The notes: generated from the sequence alone by a model not told the origin. 43,180 nucleotides of DNA from Patescibacteria group bacterium (GCA_020148025.1 JAHCRH010000006.1:1-43180); one strand, 5' to 3'. Shown: positions 15,881 to 25,344, counted from the first letter of the stretch. Numbers and translations: made by a program.

Positions 15881-16007
15881 GCTCACCTCCAGACAAGAAA
15901 CCAATATTGATTTCCTCTCTGGAAGTGAGCTTACCCCCCTTACATTTTATCAAAGAACTATTCTTATTTTACACTTCTATTATACACCCAAATAAAAAAT
16001 TTGTCAA
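15881..16007 (-). promoter_or_regulatory. Promoter, boxA-like motif and SD-sequestering hairpin leader
   Basis: TTGACAAATTTTTTATTTGGGTGTATAATAGAAGTGTAAAATAAGAATAGTTCTTTGAT...GCTCACTTCCAGAGAGGAAATCAATATTGGTTTCTTGTCTGGAGGTGAGC. Confidence 0.8.
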
Positions 16008-16040
16008 GCCCTTTTGACAAATTTTCCTAAATTCTAAATC

Positions 16041-16358
16041 CTATTTTCTAGACTCTATTTTTATTATCTCAACTTCAGTAAATAACTGGCGGTGGCCCTT
16101 TTTTACTTTATAGCGGGTCTTTGATTTATATTTAAAAACAATTACTTTTTTCCTTTTGCCGTGTTTCAAAACCTTTCCAATAACTTTTGCTCCTTTAACC
16201 AAAGGGGTTCCGATTTCCAGTTTTCTTTGTTTTTCCAAAAGCAAAACCTCTTTAAAAGTTATTTCTTTCCCTTCTTTAGCTTCAATTTTCTCAATTTTTA
16301 TTTTGTCACCTGGCGAAACAAGATATTGTTTACCTCCTGTTTTAATTACTGCTAACAT
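16041..16358 (-). CDS. rplU: 50S ribosomal protein L21
   Basis: MLAVIKTGGKQYLVSPGDKIKIEKIEAKEG...GTPLVKGAKV...KYKSKTRYKVKKGHRQ. Confidence 0.95.
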   Translation of the reverse strand: MLAVIKTGGKQYLVSPGDKIKIEKIEAKEGKEITFKEVLLLEKQRKLEIGTPLVKGAKVIGKVLKHGKRKKVIVFKYKSKTRYKVKKGHRQLFTEVEIIKIESRK

Positions 16359-16359
16359 G

Positions 16360-17334
16360 TTATTCTTTTAATTTTTTAGTCTCTTTTGGTTTTTTTAGTT
16401 GGAGCTCATTAAGCGAAGCCCTGATTTTGCTAATCATTTGTTTATAGTTCAAATAGGCATTGGAGATCATTGTCGAGCCCCGGGCAATTTTATTTTCTAA
16501 AATATTTTCCATCTCGTCCAAATTCCTTGAAATTGAAATTAAATGATTTTGGAGATTCTCTACGTCGATGGACATTGCGTATTGAAGATGAAGACGATAC
16601 ATGTATAAAAGCAAGGGCAAAACCATTGAATAAGGCATTAAAATGACGTCTTGTTCTCGAGCTTTCAGATGGGCCTCACGGCAAACACTATAAACTGAAT
16701 CGGGTACGGCAGCAATGGCCTGCGACCAGGTAACGCTCGGATCAATATATTGTTTTACCTCTTTAACCCTTTTTATAGTTTCTTTTTCAATTTCTTTGAT
16801 GATTTCCTTTCTTTTTTCAGGAGAGGATTCTTTTTCCAGTTCTAAAAGTAAATGTCCGGCTGGCCATTTAGAATCAATAGGGAGTCTTTTATTATTGGGT
16901 AGAATTAAAGCAAACTCTACGGTTTTCCCAGAAACACTAAAATTACTCTCAATCATTTCCGGTGGTAATTTTTTAAAAGTTTCTCTTAAAATTTCCTCAC
17001 CCGATATTCCTTTGGCTGAGGTGCCGGCAATGATTTCGTCTACCCTTTTAATTCTTTCTGAAAATTCGGCTTCTTTTTGCTGACGGACTTGATCAGCTCT
17101 CTTTAAATCTTCTAATAAATTTCTTGTCTTTTCAATTCCATTTTTTAAATGGTCCTGAAGTTGAGTACCCAGAAGTAATTTCTCTTTAATTTCTTGAATA
17201 TCTTGAGCCTGTTGTAAGTTTATTTGACTTTGTCCACCAAGTCTCTCACTTACTTTTAAGAGAAAATAAATTAAAATCCCACCTCCACCAGCTACAATTA
17301 AAAAGACAATTAAAATAAAAAGGAAATCAGTCAT
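16360..17334 (-). CDS. rmuC: DNA recombination protein RmuC
   Basis: GISGEEILRETFKKLPPEMIESNFSVSGKTVEFALILPNNKRLPIDSKWP...YIDPSVTWSQAIAAVPDSVYSVC. Confidence 0.85.
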   Translation of the reverse strand: MTDFLFILIVFLIVAGGGGILIYFLLKVSERLGGQSQINLQQAQDIQEIKEKLLLGTQLQDHLKNGIEKTRNLLEDLKRADQVRQQKEAEFSERIKRVDEIIAGTSAKGISGEEILRETFKKLPPEMIESNFSVSGKTVEFALILPNNKRLPIDSKWPAGHLLLELEKESSPEKRKEIIKEIEKETIKRVKEVKQYIDPSVTWSQAIAAVPDSVYSVCREAHLKAREQDVILMPYSMVLPLLLYMYRLHLQYAMSIDVENLQNHLISISRNLDEMENILENKIARGSTMISNAYLNYKQMISKIRASLNELQLKKPKETKKLKE

Positions 17335-17394
17335 TAATTAAAATTACCATTATTTAGTTAAAATTTCAACCACAGCCCGAGAACACTTCTCGGA

Positions 17395-18351
17395 TTATGT
17401 GGCAGATAGAATCTGAAATAAAAGAAAAACGATATAAATTAAGAATAAAAAAACAGCTTCTTTTTTTGAAATAATTTCATGTGTTCTTGAAAAAATCGTA
17501 AAAAATAAAGCCGTAACCATTGTAAAAACAATACCTATAAGATAGGGGGAGAGATCGGCAACTTCAAAAGGACAGATCAAAGCCACTAATCCTAAAACCA
17601 AAGTGGAGTTGATTACTATTGATCCTATCACATCTCCAATAATCATCTCTTTGCGGCCCATAGTGATTGATCTTATTCCAAAAGTTATTTCTGGCAAGGA
17701 AGTGCCCAAAGCTATAAAAAATGCACCGATGATTATTAAAGGTAAACCGAGAGCCGACGCCAAATTTGAAGCTGAAAAAACAATTCCCTCGGCAGAGAGT
17801 AAAAGTACAAAAACTCCTCCAAAAAATATTCCCAAATTCTTCAGAAATATTTTAAATTCAGCCCTGTCTTCTTTAAAAGAATTGGAAAGAATCCTGGTAA
17901 ATCTTTCTTCTTGGGAGAGGAGTTGACGAAAATAAAAAATAAAAAGCAATAGCAAGATTAGTCCGTCCATTCTTGAAAATCTTTTATCTAATATTAAAAG
18001 AAGAGGTAAAAGAGTAATAATGCTGGCATCAAAAGAACTTCTTTGTAAAACCTTCCCCTGGAATTTAAGCCCTTTTGCTAAAAAAGTACCAATTCCTATG
18101 ACCAAGGTCAGGGCTATAATGTTGGAACCAATAATAGTGCCAAAGGAAAGACTAGGAACTTTGCCAAGAGCTGAGCTAATTCCAATAAAAATTTCGGGCA
18201 GCGAGGTTGCAAATGCCATTAAAACCGCGGTCACTATAAATTCTCGCCATTTCAAAAATTGGGCAATTCTAGTTAAAGCCTGAACTACCCAGGTTCCAGA
18301 ACGAATCAAAATTAAACAAGAGGTTATAAAAATTAAAATATATAAAATCAT
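17395..18351 (-). CDS. CaCA-family sodium/calcium exchanger
   Basis: MAFATSLPEIFIGISSALGKVPSLSFGTIIGSNIIALTLVIGI and ALGTSLPEITFGIRSITMGRKEMIIGDVIGSIVINSTLVLG repeats. Confidence 0.88.
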   Translation of the reverse strand: MILYILIFITSCLILIRSGTWVVQALTRIAQFLKWREFIVTAVLMAFATSLPEIFIGISSALGKVPSLSFGTIIGSNIIALTLVIGIGTFLAKGLKFQGKVLQRSSFDASIITLLPLLLILDKRFSRMDGLILLLLFIFYFRQLLSQEERFTRILSNSFKEDRAEFKIFLKNLGIFFGGVFVLLLSAEGIVFSASNLASALGLPLIIIGAFFIALGTSLPEITFGIRSITMGRKEMIIGDVIGSIVINSTLVLGLVALICPFEVADLSPYLIGIVFTMVTALFFTIFSRTHEIISKKEAVFLFLIYIVFLLFQILSAT

Positions 18352-20936
18352 ACTTCTTTTTTAACTATAAAATGCCACTTGGTAGCCTCAATTAAAATTA
18401 TTTCGCTTATTCCTAAAGCCAAAATAATTAACCAATCACTAATTCCTAAAGGTACCGTTTTTAAAAGAGTTTGAAATACAGGTAAATAAAGAGCTAAAAT
18501 GAGCATCAAAAGGCCAATGCCTACAGCGGCTACCAGAAGTTTATTTGAGAAGGGATTAATGTGCCATAAATTACGCCTTAAACTCTTACAGGAAAAAACA
18601 TAAAAAAGTGAATCTATTGTTAAACAAGCAAAAATCATAGTTCTAACATACCTAATATCATGGTTTTTTTGCCAGAGCCAGAAAAATAAGCTCAAAAGTA
18701 TTAAATCAGTAATTAATCCAATAATAAAAATTATTGCCTTCATCTCCCGGGTCAATAAAGGAACATCGCGACCTTGAGGTTTTCTTTTCATTAAATCTTT
18801 TTCTTTTGGCTCAAAAGCTAAAGCAATATCAGGTAAACCATCTTCGATTAAATTTACCCATAAAATCTGGACGGCTGTAACAGGCAAGGGAACTCCAGCC
18901 ACTATGCTGACTCCAACTAAAATTACTTCGGTAAAACTATCAGATAATAAATAAGTTATAACCTTGCGAATATTATCTAAAATCGCCCGACCTTCTTCAA
19001 CTGCTGCTACGATAATATTAAAAGAATCGGGCAGTAAGATTAAATCTGAAACTTCCTTAGCAACATCAGTACCTGAACCCAAAGCCACTCCAATATCTGC
19101 TTTCTTTAGGGCTGGAGCATCATTAATTCCATCGCCGGTCATAGCTACCACTTCGCCTTTCTTTTGCCAGGCAGAAATAATTCTCATTTTGTGTTTTGGC
19201 TCAACCCTGGCGTAAATTTGAATTTTTTCTAAAATTTTATCAAAATCCTTGTCAGGTATCTCATCTAAATCTTTTCCCTCTAAAATGTTTTCCTCTTTAA
19301 TTTTAAACCCCAATTCCTCAGCTACTGCTTTAGCTGTTAATTTATGGTCACCGGTAACAATAATTGGTTTCATTCCTGCTTCTCTACAAATCTTCATTGC
19401 CTCTTTAACTTCTTTTCTAATCGGATCTTTTAAGGTGATAAAACCAACAAAATTTAAGTCCTTAATCAAATCAGCTACCAGAGGCCCGTCCTCTGGAAAA
19501 TCGCCAGAGGCCCGTCCTCTGATAGTTTTATAGGCAGAGGCAACTACTCGAAGTCCTTTTTTGGTCAATTCTTCTAATTTCTTTTCTAATTTCTCTCTTT
19601 CTCCTTTTTTTAGAGCACAGACGTTTAAAATCCTTTCTGGAGCACCGCAAACATAGAGAAAATTTTGGCCATTTTCCTCATAGACAGCAGCAGCAAATTT
19701 ATTTATTGGATTGAAAGGAATTTCAGCAATTTTTTTTCTTTCGAATTCTTTTTTTCGGTCAATACCGGCTGCAATTCCTGCTTCTAATAATGCTCTATCA
19801 GTTGGTCTTCCTCTGAAGATCAATTTCTCTTTTGGGGCCTGCGGATTTTCAATAAAAGCTTCGGATGTTAAAGTGGCAGCTTTTAGAGCTAAAAATCTAT
19901 TGCCAATTACTTCACTGACTTTCATTTTCCCTTCGGTCAAAGTGGCGGTTTTATCAGTGCAAATCACGCTCGTGCTACCAAGGGTTTCAGCAGCTACCAG
20001 TTTCCTAACCAGTCCCCGTTTCTTTAAAATTCTTTGCATTCCTAGGGCCAGAATTACGGTCATTGCCACCGGCAATCCCTCAGGAATAGCAGCTACTGCT
20101 ACTGCCACCGCGGTCGTGAACATCTCTATAAACCCTCCCCCGGTTACCATTCCTTCAATAAAAATCCCGAAACATATTATGGCGATGATTATTCCAACAA
20201 TCTTTGAAAAACGAGCTAATTTTTTCTGATAAGGTGTTTTTTCCTCTTTTGTTTCTTTTAGCATTAAAGCTACTTTCCCCATTTCAGTTTTCAACCCGGT
20301 TTCAGTAACTACAGCTTTTGCTTTTCCATCTTCAACAATAGTGCCCATATAAACCATATTATCTCTATCGGCCATTGGGGTCTCTTTTGCTAAAATATCT
20401 GAGTGTTTTTTAGTTGGCAACCACTCGCCAGTCAAAGCCATCTCATTTGTTTTTAAATTACGGGCTTCTATAATTCTCCCATCAGCTGGAACTTTGTCCC
20501 CTGCGCTCAACTCAAAAATATCTCCATGAACAAGCTCTTGAGAATCTATAATTTTAAGATTTCCTTCTCTGATTACTTTAGCTTCAATTGTAACTACTTT
20601 TTTAAGTTTTCTTAAGGCCTCAGATGCTTTGTTTTCTTGGAAAAAACCAACAATAGTATTTAAAATCACTGCTCCAAAAATAACAATCGTGTCCGTATAT
20701 TCGTCCAAGGCTAAAGTGATGATACCAGCAATTACTAAAATATAAATTAAAGGGCTCCGAAATTGCTCAAACAATATTCTCAATCTTGATAATGGTCGCT
20801 CAGCCGGAAGCAAATTTTTACCGAACTTTTCCTGTCTTTTCTTAATTTCTTTTTCTGCTAAACCTTTTTCAGAATCTGAATTTAACTTTTTTACTACTGC
20901 TTCCCAAGAAAGATTGTGCCAATGATTTGTTTTCAT
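18348..20936 (-). CDS. Cation-translocating (Ca2+-type) P-type ATPase
   Basis: VICTDKTATLTEGKM, VAMTGDGINDAPALKKADIGVALGSGTDVAKEVSD, PEGLP. Confidence 0.93.
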   Translation of the reverse strand: MKTNHWHNLSWEAVVKKLNSDSEKGLAEKEIKKRQEKFGKNLLPAERPLSRLRILFEQFRSPLIYILVIAGIITLALDEYTDTIVIFGAVILNTIVGFFQENKASEALRKLKKVVTIEAKVIREGNLKIIDSQELVHGDIFELSAGDKVPADGRIIEARNLKTNEMALTGEWLPTKKHSDILAKETPMADRDNMVYMGTIVEDGKAKAVVTETGLKTEMGKVALMLKETKEEKTPYQKKLARFSKIVGIIIAIICFGIFIEGMVTGGGFIEMFTTAVAVAVAAIPEGLPVAMTVILALGMQRILKKRGLVRKLVAAETLGSTSVICTDKTATLTEGKMKVSEVIGNRFLALKAATLTSEAFIENPQAPKEKLIFRGRPTDRALLEAGIAAGIDRKKEFERKKIAEIPFNPINKFAAAVYEENGQNFLYVCGAPERILNVCALKKGEREKLEKKLEELTKKGLRVVASAYKTIRGRASGDFPEDGPLVADLIKDLNFVGFITLKDPIRKEVKEAMKICREAGMKPIIVTGDHKLTAKAVAEELGFKIKEENILEGKDLDEIPDKDFDKILEKIQIYARVEPKHKMRIISAWQKKGEVVAMTGDGINDAPALKKADIGVALGSGTDVAKEVSDLILLPDSFNIIVAAVEEGRAILDNIRKVITYLLSDSFTEVILVGVSIVAGVPLPVTAVQILWVNLIEDGLPDIALAFEPKEKDLMKRKPQGRDVPLLTREMKAIIFIIGLITDLILLSLFFWLWQKNHDIRYVRTMIFACLTIDSLFYVFSCKSLRRNLWHINPFSNKLLVAAVGIGLLMLILALYLPVFQTLLKTVPLGISDWLIILALGISEIILIEATKWHFIVKKEV
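19481..19523 (-). repeat. Two tandem palindromes CCAGAGGCCCGTCCTCTGG inside the P-type ATPase CDS
   Basis: + strand accagaggcccgtcctctggaaaatcgccagaggcccgtcctctgat; translated in two frames as RGRASG and PEDGPLV without breaking the ORF. Confidence 0.8.
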
Positions 20937-21622
20937 TTTTCCAGAAAAATAATTTCTCCTTTGAAGGAATCTTTAGTTATTTTTAAGAGACAAACTGAAG
21001 CCTTAGAAAAAAAAGGGACGGTTGGAGAACCAGAGTTAATTAAGAAGATCTTTTTTTCTCCAAAATCTAATTCTTTTAAAAAAGCTACATGAGTATGCCC
21101 AAATATTAAAATATCAAGATTTTGCTTTTTAACCAATTCTTTAGCCACCTTTTCTTGTATCCAGTTAAAATGAGAACCTAGCCAGAAAGGAAACGGGCTA
21201 TGAACTATTCCGATTTTCCAATCATAAATTTTAAGTAATAATCCTTCTGGTAATTTCTCTTTTGTCTCAGGAAAATCCATATTTCCTTCAACCGCAAAAA
21301 CCAGTGAAATTTTCTCCAGCTCTCCTAGGGTCTCTAAATTTTCAATATCACCAGCGTGAATTATCAGATCAACCTCCTTAAAAATTTCTTCAATTTCTCT
21401 TGGTAAAACCTCTGCCCTGCTTGGAACGTGAGTGTCTGATATTACCCCGATTAAAAGCTCGTCCCCCCCACCAATAATATTGGTGGGGGGTTGATGAATT
21501 TCAAAGTTTTCTGGAATCTTTGGCATAGCAGTATTTTTATAAATTAAAAAGCTTCCAAATGCTAGTACTATGAGAGAAATTAAAATTCCAAAAATTATCT
21601 TCTGGAAAAATTTCCGAGCCAT
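20933..21622 (-). CDS. Metallophosphoesterase (YfcE-like)
   Basis: GVISDTHVPSR...LIIHAGDIE...EGNMD...IFGHTHVAF...INSGSPT. Confidence 0.88.
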   Translation of the reverse strand: MARKFFQKIIFGILISLIVLAFGSFLIYKNTAMPKIPENFEIHQPPTNIIGGGDELLIGVISDTHVPSRAEVLPREIEEIFKEVDLIIHAGDIENLETLGELEKISLVFAVEGNMDFPETKEKLPEGLLLKIYDWKIGIVHSPFPFWLGSHFNWIQEKVAKELVKKQNLDILIFGHTHVAFLKELDFGEKKIFLINSGSPTVPFFSKASVCLLKITKDSFKGEIIFLEK

Positions 21623-21674
21623 TGTTTTATTATAGACGGAAAAGAAATTAATTTAAAGGACTTGATTAGTTTTT

Positions 21675-21780
21675 ACTTAAAATTTTTTATAGTGTATAAT
21701 AATAAAATAATTAATTAAAGCCGGCGTTAGTTAGTTATTGACCACCACTAATGGTTGTGAATAATTAACTCAATGCTGAA
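21675..21780 (+). promoter_or_regulatory. Promoter and hairpin leader of the 21793 gene
   Basis: TTTACT-17-TATAAT; leader inverted repeat AGTTAGTTATT...AATAATTAACT. Confidence 0.6.
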
Positions 21781-21792
21781 TACTGAAACTCT

Positions 21793-22353
21793 ATGATTAT
21801 CGAGCTTGGAGAAAAACTAAGAGAAGCTCTGGTAGGAATAATCAAGACCACAGGCAAAATAACTGAGGAAGTAATGGGGGTAATAAAGACTACCTTAAGG
21901 AGCACTTTAGAGGGTGTTGAAGATATAGGGGGAAAGAGTTTTGAAATTGGAATTAGTGCCATAAAGGGAGCAATCAAAGCGGTTTCCGAGGTTGGAGTGA
22001 CTTTGATTGAAGCTACTCATGACCTGGTAAAAGGGGTGGTTGAGGGAGTAGTTGGTGCGGGAGGAGATGTAGTAGGAACGGTGAAAGGAGCAATTCGGGC
22101 CTCTATTAAAGGAGCGGCCGAACTTGGTGAAGATGTAGCCCAAGTTGCAGTAAAGGCAGTCCAGGGAGCGATTGATGGAGCTAAAACAGTAGGAGGAGAT
22201 GTGGCTGGTGTAACAAAAGAAGCTGTTTTAGGAGCAATAAAAGCGGCAGAAGAGATCAGCAGTGAAACAGGTTCAGCTGTTAAGGATGCCCTAAAAGGAG
22301 CAGTTGAGGGAGCAAAAGAAATAATTGAGGCGCCTTTTAGGAAAGAGGAGTAA
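21793..22353 (+). CDS. Repetitive amphipathic-helix (Gly/Ala/Val-rich) hypothetical protein
   Basis: Imperfect ~20-22-aa repeats such as VVGTVKGAIRASIKGAAELGED / VAQVAVKAVQGAIDGAKTVGGD / VAGVTKEAVLGAIKAAEEISS. Confidence 0.75.
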   Translation: MIIELGEKLREALVGIIKTTGKITEEVMGVIKTTLRSTLEGVEDIGGKSFEIGISAIKGAIKAVSEVGVTLIEATHDLVKGVVEGVVGAGGDVVGTVKGAIRASIKGAAELGEDVAQVAVKAVQGAIDGAKTVGGDVAGVTKEAVLGAIKAAEEISSETGSAVKDALKGAVEGAKEIIEAPFRKEE

Positions 22354-22371
22354 TTCTGATAGATTTTGAAA

Positions 22372-22405
22372 CCAAAAAAGCGCGGGTCGGACCCGTGCTT
22401 TTTTG
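22372..22405. terminator. Bidirectional terminator
   Basis: AAAAAAGCGCGGGTCGGACCCGTGCTTTTTT between the 21793 gene (+) and tRNA-Glu (-). Confidence 0.85.
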
Positions 22406-22478
22406 CGGCCCCATCGGGAGTCGAACCCGAGTTACAAGGATGAGAACCTTGCGTCCTAAACCTCTAGACGATGGGGCC
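22406..22478 (-). tRNA. tRNA-Glu (anticodon CTC)
   Basis: GGCCCCATCGTCTAGAGGTTTAGGACGCAAGGTTCTCATCCTTGTAACTCGGGTTCGACTCCCGATGGGGCCG; anticodon loop TTCTCAT. Confidence 0.93.
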
Positions 22479-22519
22479 TTAATTTAAATTTATCATATTT
22501 TTTTTAAAAAACAAGGTTC

Positions 22520-23275
22520 CTAAATTGCTTTGATTTCTTTGACTATTTCTTCCATTGGCGATAAAACGAGCCCTTGGACCAACAGTAAAAAGTAAATTAG
22601 CATTTTCTGTTACTTCTTTCCAGGCAGGGATTTGTAAAATTTTAAGGTCTGAGAAGTTTCAACTAAATTTAGATTTAAACTAATTCCCACTGAGATAGCG
22701 CTCAGGGCACTATAAATCTGCTCTTTCCCAAAAAGGTAGTCTAACCAAACAGGGACAATATTCCCCTGATAATTTAATTTAAAATTTGTTCCGGTATTTA
22801 ATTTAATGTCGGTGGCCTGGAAATCAGCTCCTTCCTGAAAACCAAAAGTTAAAGTTTTTAAATTTGTCAAATCTTTTATTTCCCTAATAGTCTCATCATC
22901 AAAATTTAAAATTAAATTGCTCCTTTCGGGTAAAATTTTTGCTAATTTTAAAATTCCTTTGGCATCTTCTTTTTCTCCAGCAAAAAAGTCTTGATCGGGA
23001 GGAATTTCGCCGATATGGGTTGCCACTAAAATTGCTAATTTTGATTCTTCAACAAAAAATTTAAAAGCTTTAGCTTCTTTTATTTCCGACTCCAAAACTA
23101 AAATCTCATTTTTCAAAATACTTTTCAAGTCAATTTTTTTAATTCTTGCTACTTTGAAATATTTTTCCAAAACTCGAGAAATAGCCTCTGTTGCACAAAA
23201 TCGTCCTCTACCTACAACAATAATAATTCGAGGCCTTTTTACAAAAAAAAAGAGTTTTGTTAAAAGATTTGGCAT
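22520..23275 (-). pseudogene. murF: Decayed murF (ORF 22610-23275 plus out-of-frame downstream remnants)
   Basis: GKEQIYSALSAISVGISLNLNLVE...SLPGK resembles the MurF central domain; P-loop degenerate (VVGRGRFCATEAI); after the stop, WKEVTENANLLFTVGPRARFIA (other frame) and MEEIVKEIKAI* look like MurF C-terminal pieces. Confidence 0.6.
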
Positions 23276-23284
23276 ATTCTTAAT

Positions 23285-25000
23285 TCATAATTCATAATCG
23301 GGGGGTATCTGCCAGTAATCAATAATATACTTTGCTAATTCTTTAAAAAGAGGGATAGCAGAATATTCAGCTGTTTTAGTATTGGGGTTGTTAAGTTTTA
23401 TTAAAATTAAAAATTGAGGATCAGAAGCTGGAGCAAATCCAACAAATGTCTGAATTGTTTTTTCAGAATAACCTTTTTTTTCAATCTCTAAGGCAGAAAA
23501 TGGAATCTGGGCAGTTCCTGTTTTTCCAGCTATAAAATATCCTGGAATTTTAGCTGATTGAGCAAAGCCATTTTCAACTACACTGACTAACATAGCGGTT
23601 AATTGAGAAGAAGTCCTTCGTGAAATAATAAAGTTTTCCGAAATTTCTGGATTAATCTCAATTTCTTTGCTACCGTCAACGATTTTTTCTACTAAATAGG
23701 GCCTAACCAATTTCCCACCATTGGCAATTGCACAAAAAGCCCTAACTAATTGAATAGGAGTTATGGCAATTCCTTGGCCAAAAGAGCCGTTAGCGAAATT
23801 TATTTCATACCCCTTTTTAAATTCTAAATTTTCAAAAAAAACTTCTTCCTGTAAATCAATGCCGGTCTTTTTGAAAAAACCAAATCTCTCAAGATATTCT
23901 AAAAAAATTTCTGATCCGATCTGCTGCTGAACAAAGACTGCCCCGGTATTAATTGATTTTTCCAAGACTTCAGTCATTGTTTGTTCTCCATGCACCCTTT
24001 CACCGTAATTATAGATAGGCCAACCTCCGACTTCTACTACCCCCTTATCAATATAGGTAGTTTGGGGGGTGATTTTCTCTTGATCAAGAGCAGCAGCCAT
24101 AGTGATTGGCTTAAAAACTGAACCCGGCTCAAAAATTTCTTGAATTGCTGAATTTTGAAAAATTTCCATCTCAGCTTCCTCCTCAGCTTCTTCAAAATAG
24201 CGATTAGGGTTGAAATTGGGGAAATCGGCTAAAGCCAAAATTTTTCCTGAATGAGGGTCAACCACAATAATTTGACCTTTCTCGATTTCAAATTTTTCTT
24301 TAGCAGAAAGTAATAATTTTTCAGCCAAAAATTGAATATTGTAATCAATACTCAATGAAATATCAGCTCCTTTTTGAACCGGCGATAAGTTTTCTGAATT
24401 TAAGAAAATTAAGGCTCCGCCCAAACCTCTTTTTCCTTCTAAAAATCCTTTCTCAGCTGTCAAAATTTCATCATAGAAACCTTCTATTCCATATTGACCT
24501 TTTCCTTCACCTCCTAAAAATCCAATTACCTGAGAAAGTAAAAACTCTTGAGGATAATATCTCAAAAGCTCTTCTCCCAAATAAATGCCAACGAAATTTA
24601 ATTTCTTTAAATTTTCAACTTCTTCTTCGGTTAATTTATGTTTAAGAACAGTAAAAAGACTATCAGTATTTTTAATTTTTTCCAAAATTTCGTCTCTATC
24701 TAAACCAAGAATGTCTCCCAATTTCTTAGCCACCTCTTCTTTATTTTTGATTTCTTTTGGGGAGCTATAGCAAAATTGCCAGGTTTTATTAATTGCTAAA
24801 GGAAGTAAATTTTCTCTATCTTTTAAAAAAACCTCTCCTCTTTTTTCCTGAACCTGGATTAAAAGTTGTTGCTGACCGAGTGCTAAGGCTTTATAAAGCT
24901 GCCGATCGAAAATTTGAAGATAAATTAAGCGACCGATGATCGTCGCCCCAAATAAAAAGAGAAAGATTAAAATTAAATTTACCCGCCAATTCTTCATCAT
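23285..25000 (-). CDS. ftsI: Penicillin-binding protein 2 / FtsI-type transpeptidase
   Basis: EPGSVFKPITMAAALDQ, KSINTGAVFVQ, AGKTGTAQIP motifs; position in the mra cluster. Confidence 0.88.
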   Translation of the reverse strand: MMKNWRVNLILIFLFLFGATIIGRLIYLQIFDRQLYKALALGQQQLLIQVQEKRGEVFLKDRENLLPLAINKTWQFCYSSPKEIKNKEEVAKKLGDILGLDRDEILEKIKNTDSLFTVLKHKLTEEEVENLKKLNFVGIYLGEELLRYYPQEFLLSQVIGFLGGEGKGQYGIEGFYDEILTAEKGFLEGKRGLGGALIFLNSENLSPVQKGADISLSIDYNIQFLAEKLLLSAKEKFEIEKGQIIVVDPHSGKILALADFPNFNPNRYFEEAEEEAEMEIFQNSAIQEIFEPGSVFKPITMAAALDQEKITPQTTYIDKGVVEVGGWPIYNYGERVHGEQTMTEVLEKSINTGAVFVQQQIGSEIFLEYLERFGFFKKTGIDLQEEVFFENLEFKKGYEINFANGSFGQGIAITPIQLVRAFCAIANGGKLVRPYLVEKIVDGSKEIEINPEISENFIISRRTSSQLTAMLVSVVENGFAQSAKIPGYFIAGKTGTAQIPFSALEIEKKGYSEKTIQTFVGFAPASDPQFLILIKLNNPNTKTAEYSAIPLFKELAKYIIDYWQIPPDYEL

Positions 25001-25344
25001 TCTTTTACGATTTGGCTTTCTAAAATCTGGATATAATGAATTTTATCTACTTTCTCAAAGTCAAATTCCTCGATTAGAGTTTCAATGGTTGCTAAAGAAT
25101 TTAACTTTGCTAATTTAATTTCTAAATTTTCGTTTTCAGAAAAAAGCTCATTTATTTTTTTCTGAGAATCTTGAATTTTATAAGTCTCAGAGGTTAAAGC
25201 ATTGAACTGAAAAATATAAAAAGCTAAGAGCGTTATTATTAAAATAAGAGAAAAAATCCAAAAAAGCTTCAGATTAAATCTTAGTTTTAAAGGAAGAGCG
25301 CGAATAATTGATATGGGAAAATTTAAGATAGAAGTATTATTCAT
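24997..25344 (-). CDS. FtsL-like small membrane protein
   Basis: 115 aa, single TM (LFWIFSLILIITLLAFYIFQF), coiled coil, between rsmH and ftsI. Confidence 0.6.
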   Translation of the reverse strand: MNNTSILNFPISIIRALPLKLRFNLKLFWIFSLILIITLLAFYIFQFNALTSETYKIQDSQKKINELFSENENLEIKLAKLNSLATIETLIEEFDFEKVDKIHYIQILESQIVKE

